Source: Hyphomicrobium_A sp963759735
GTDB taxonomy: Bacteria > Pseudomonadota > Alphaproteobacteria > Rhizobiales > Hyphomicrobiaceae
Length of the DNA stretch: 64,000 bases
Direction: 5' to 3'
Assembly: GCA_963759735.1 (NCBI GenBank)
Contig: CAVXAF010000005.1
Coordinates: 67,736 to 131,735, forward strand
In this document: one piece after another, positions 63,786-64,000 of the stretch
Numbering within the stretch: position 1 is the stretch's first letter
Layout of the letters: every line of letters starts with the position of its first letter
The notes under the pieces: model-generated
What the model was told of the DNA's origin: nothing
Database searches by the model: none
What the model saw: only the letters and a program-made list of their open reading frames with translations
Position numbers and translations under genes: made by a program

Positions 63786-64000
63786 CTACTGCATTTGCGT
63801 GGGATGCGGGTAAGCGCGCATCAGCGTCTCATACTCAGCGAGGACGCGCTCGGACAGCTCCGACAGGTCAGTCAAGTCTGAAGCTACATCACCTTGCGGC
63901 AGGTCGGGACTCGCCAAGAGCCTCCCAACGTCCGCAGAATCGCAAAACGATCGGGCAAAGACCAGTCCTGCTCAAAATGGGGCGGCGCAGGCTCCGAGCG
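63786..64000 (-). CDS. C-terminal end of an unknown protein (partial, frameshifted)
   Basis: The frame entering from the window end reads PPHFEQDWSLPDRFAILRTLG; after about 63924 the sense continues one frame over as RLLASPDLPQGDVASDLTDL and ends ETLMRAYPHPTQMQ at the TAG 63786-63788. One base seems missing in a GGG run. The stop lies three bases before the start of the next gene, so it is the operon member upstream of the von Willebrand-like gene. Too little is seen to assign a family. Confidence 0.55.

Overview
The window reads as a chromosomal segment of a GC-rich alphaproteobacterium of the order Hyphomicrobiales, probably close to Hyphomicrobium. The evidence is the gene set and order: the aa3 oxidase cluster ctaC-ctaD-ctaB-(small CoxF-like gene)-ctaG-ctaE-DUF983-SURF1 running straight into thrC and an M16 peptidase, ispH-thrB-rnhA, a YqgE/DsbD-like/peroxiredoxin group, a BcsS-like outer-membrane protein, an IalB-family protein and a phasin. 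No homology search was run, so family names rest on recognised motifs and context.

Layout. 1-3.8 kb: ispH (3' end), thrB, rnhA, peroxiredoxin, DsbD-N-like protein, YqgE. 3.8-18.2 kb, minus strand: one long cluster for cytochrome c oxidase subunits and assembly factors, then thrC, the M16 peptidase, a RimJ-like acetyltransferase and a membrane GGDEF/EAL protein. 18.5-20.7 kb: IalB-family protein, phasin, BcsS-like protein. 20.9-26 kb: TetR regulator with a near operator palindrome, RND adaptor and RND pump. 26.2-29.2 kb: HlyD/ABC/permease exporter of DevBCA type. 29.5-40.2 kb: DUF2147 protein, alpha/beta hydrolase, a tail-anchored unknown, two small membrane proteins, a fused pabB-pabC, a divergent envelope-glycan set (GT39 versus GT2 plus LpxB-N-like protein) and an MgtC-like protein. 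40435-40511: initiator tRNA.

From the tRNA to the window end is an integrated accessory region, probably one element whose far end lies outside the window. A large serine recombinase reads into the tRNA gene antisense and takes its stop codon from the anticodon loop. Cargo includes an archaeo-eukaryotic-type primase-helicase, a Pif1-like helicase, ribbon-helix-helix and XRE regulators, a lone podophage-like structural protein, a second (resolvase-type) serine recombinase, a SIR2-like protein, many small Hyphomicrobiales-type ORFs, and a probable stand-alone small RNA.

The most interesting cargo is a minus-strand operon from 64000 down to 60543. It encodes, in order, the end of an unknown protein, a membrane-anchored protein with a von Willebrand-like look, a MotA/ExbB-like four-helix protein with a long coiled coil, and a MotB-like protein (one helix with an internal Glu) carrying an OmpA peptidoglycan-binding domain fused to a staphylococcal-nuclease domain. 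It resembles Zorya-type defence in logic but has the nuclease fused to the envelope subunit.

At least sixteen single-base frameshifts and one in-frame TGA can be reconciled by joining adjacent reading frames. Two lie in core-type genes (a DevC-like permease and a GT39 glycosyltransferase), the rest in the accessory region. Several are one extra base in a CCC/GGG run, so sequencing error is a serious alternative to gene decay.
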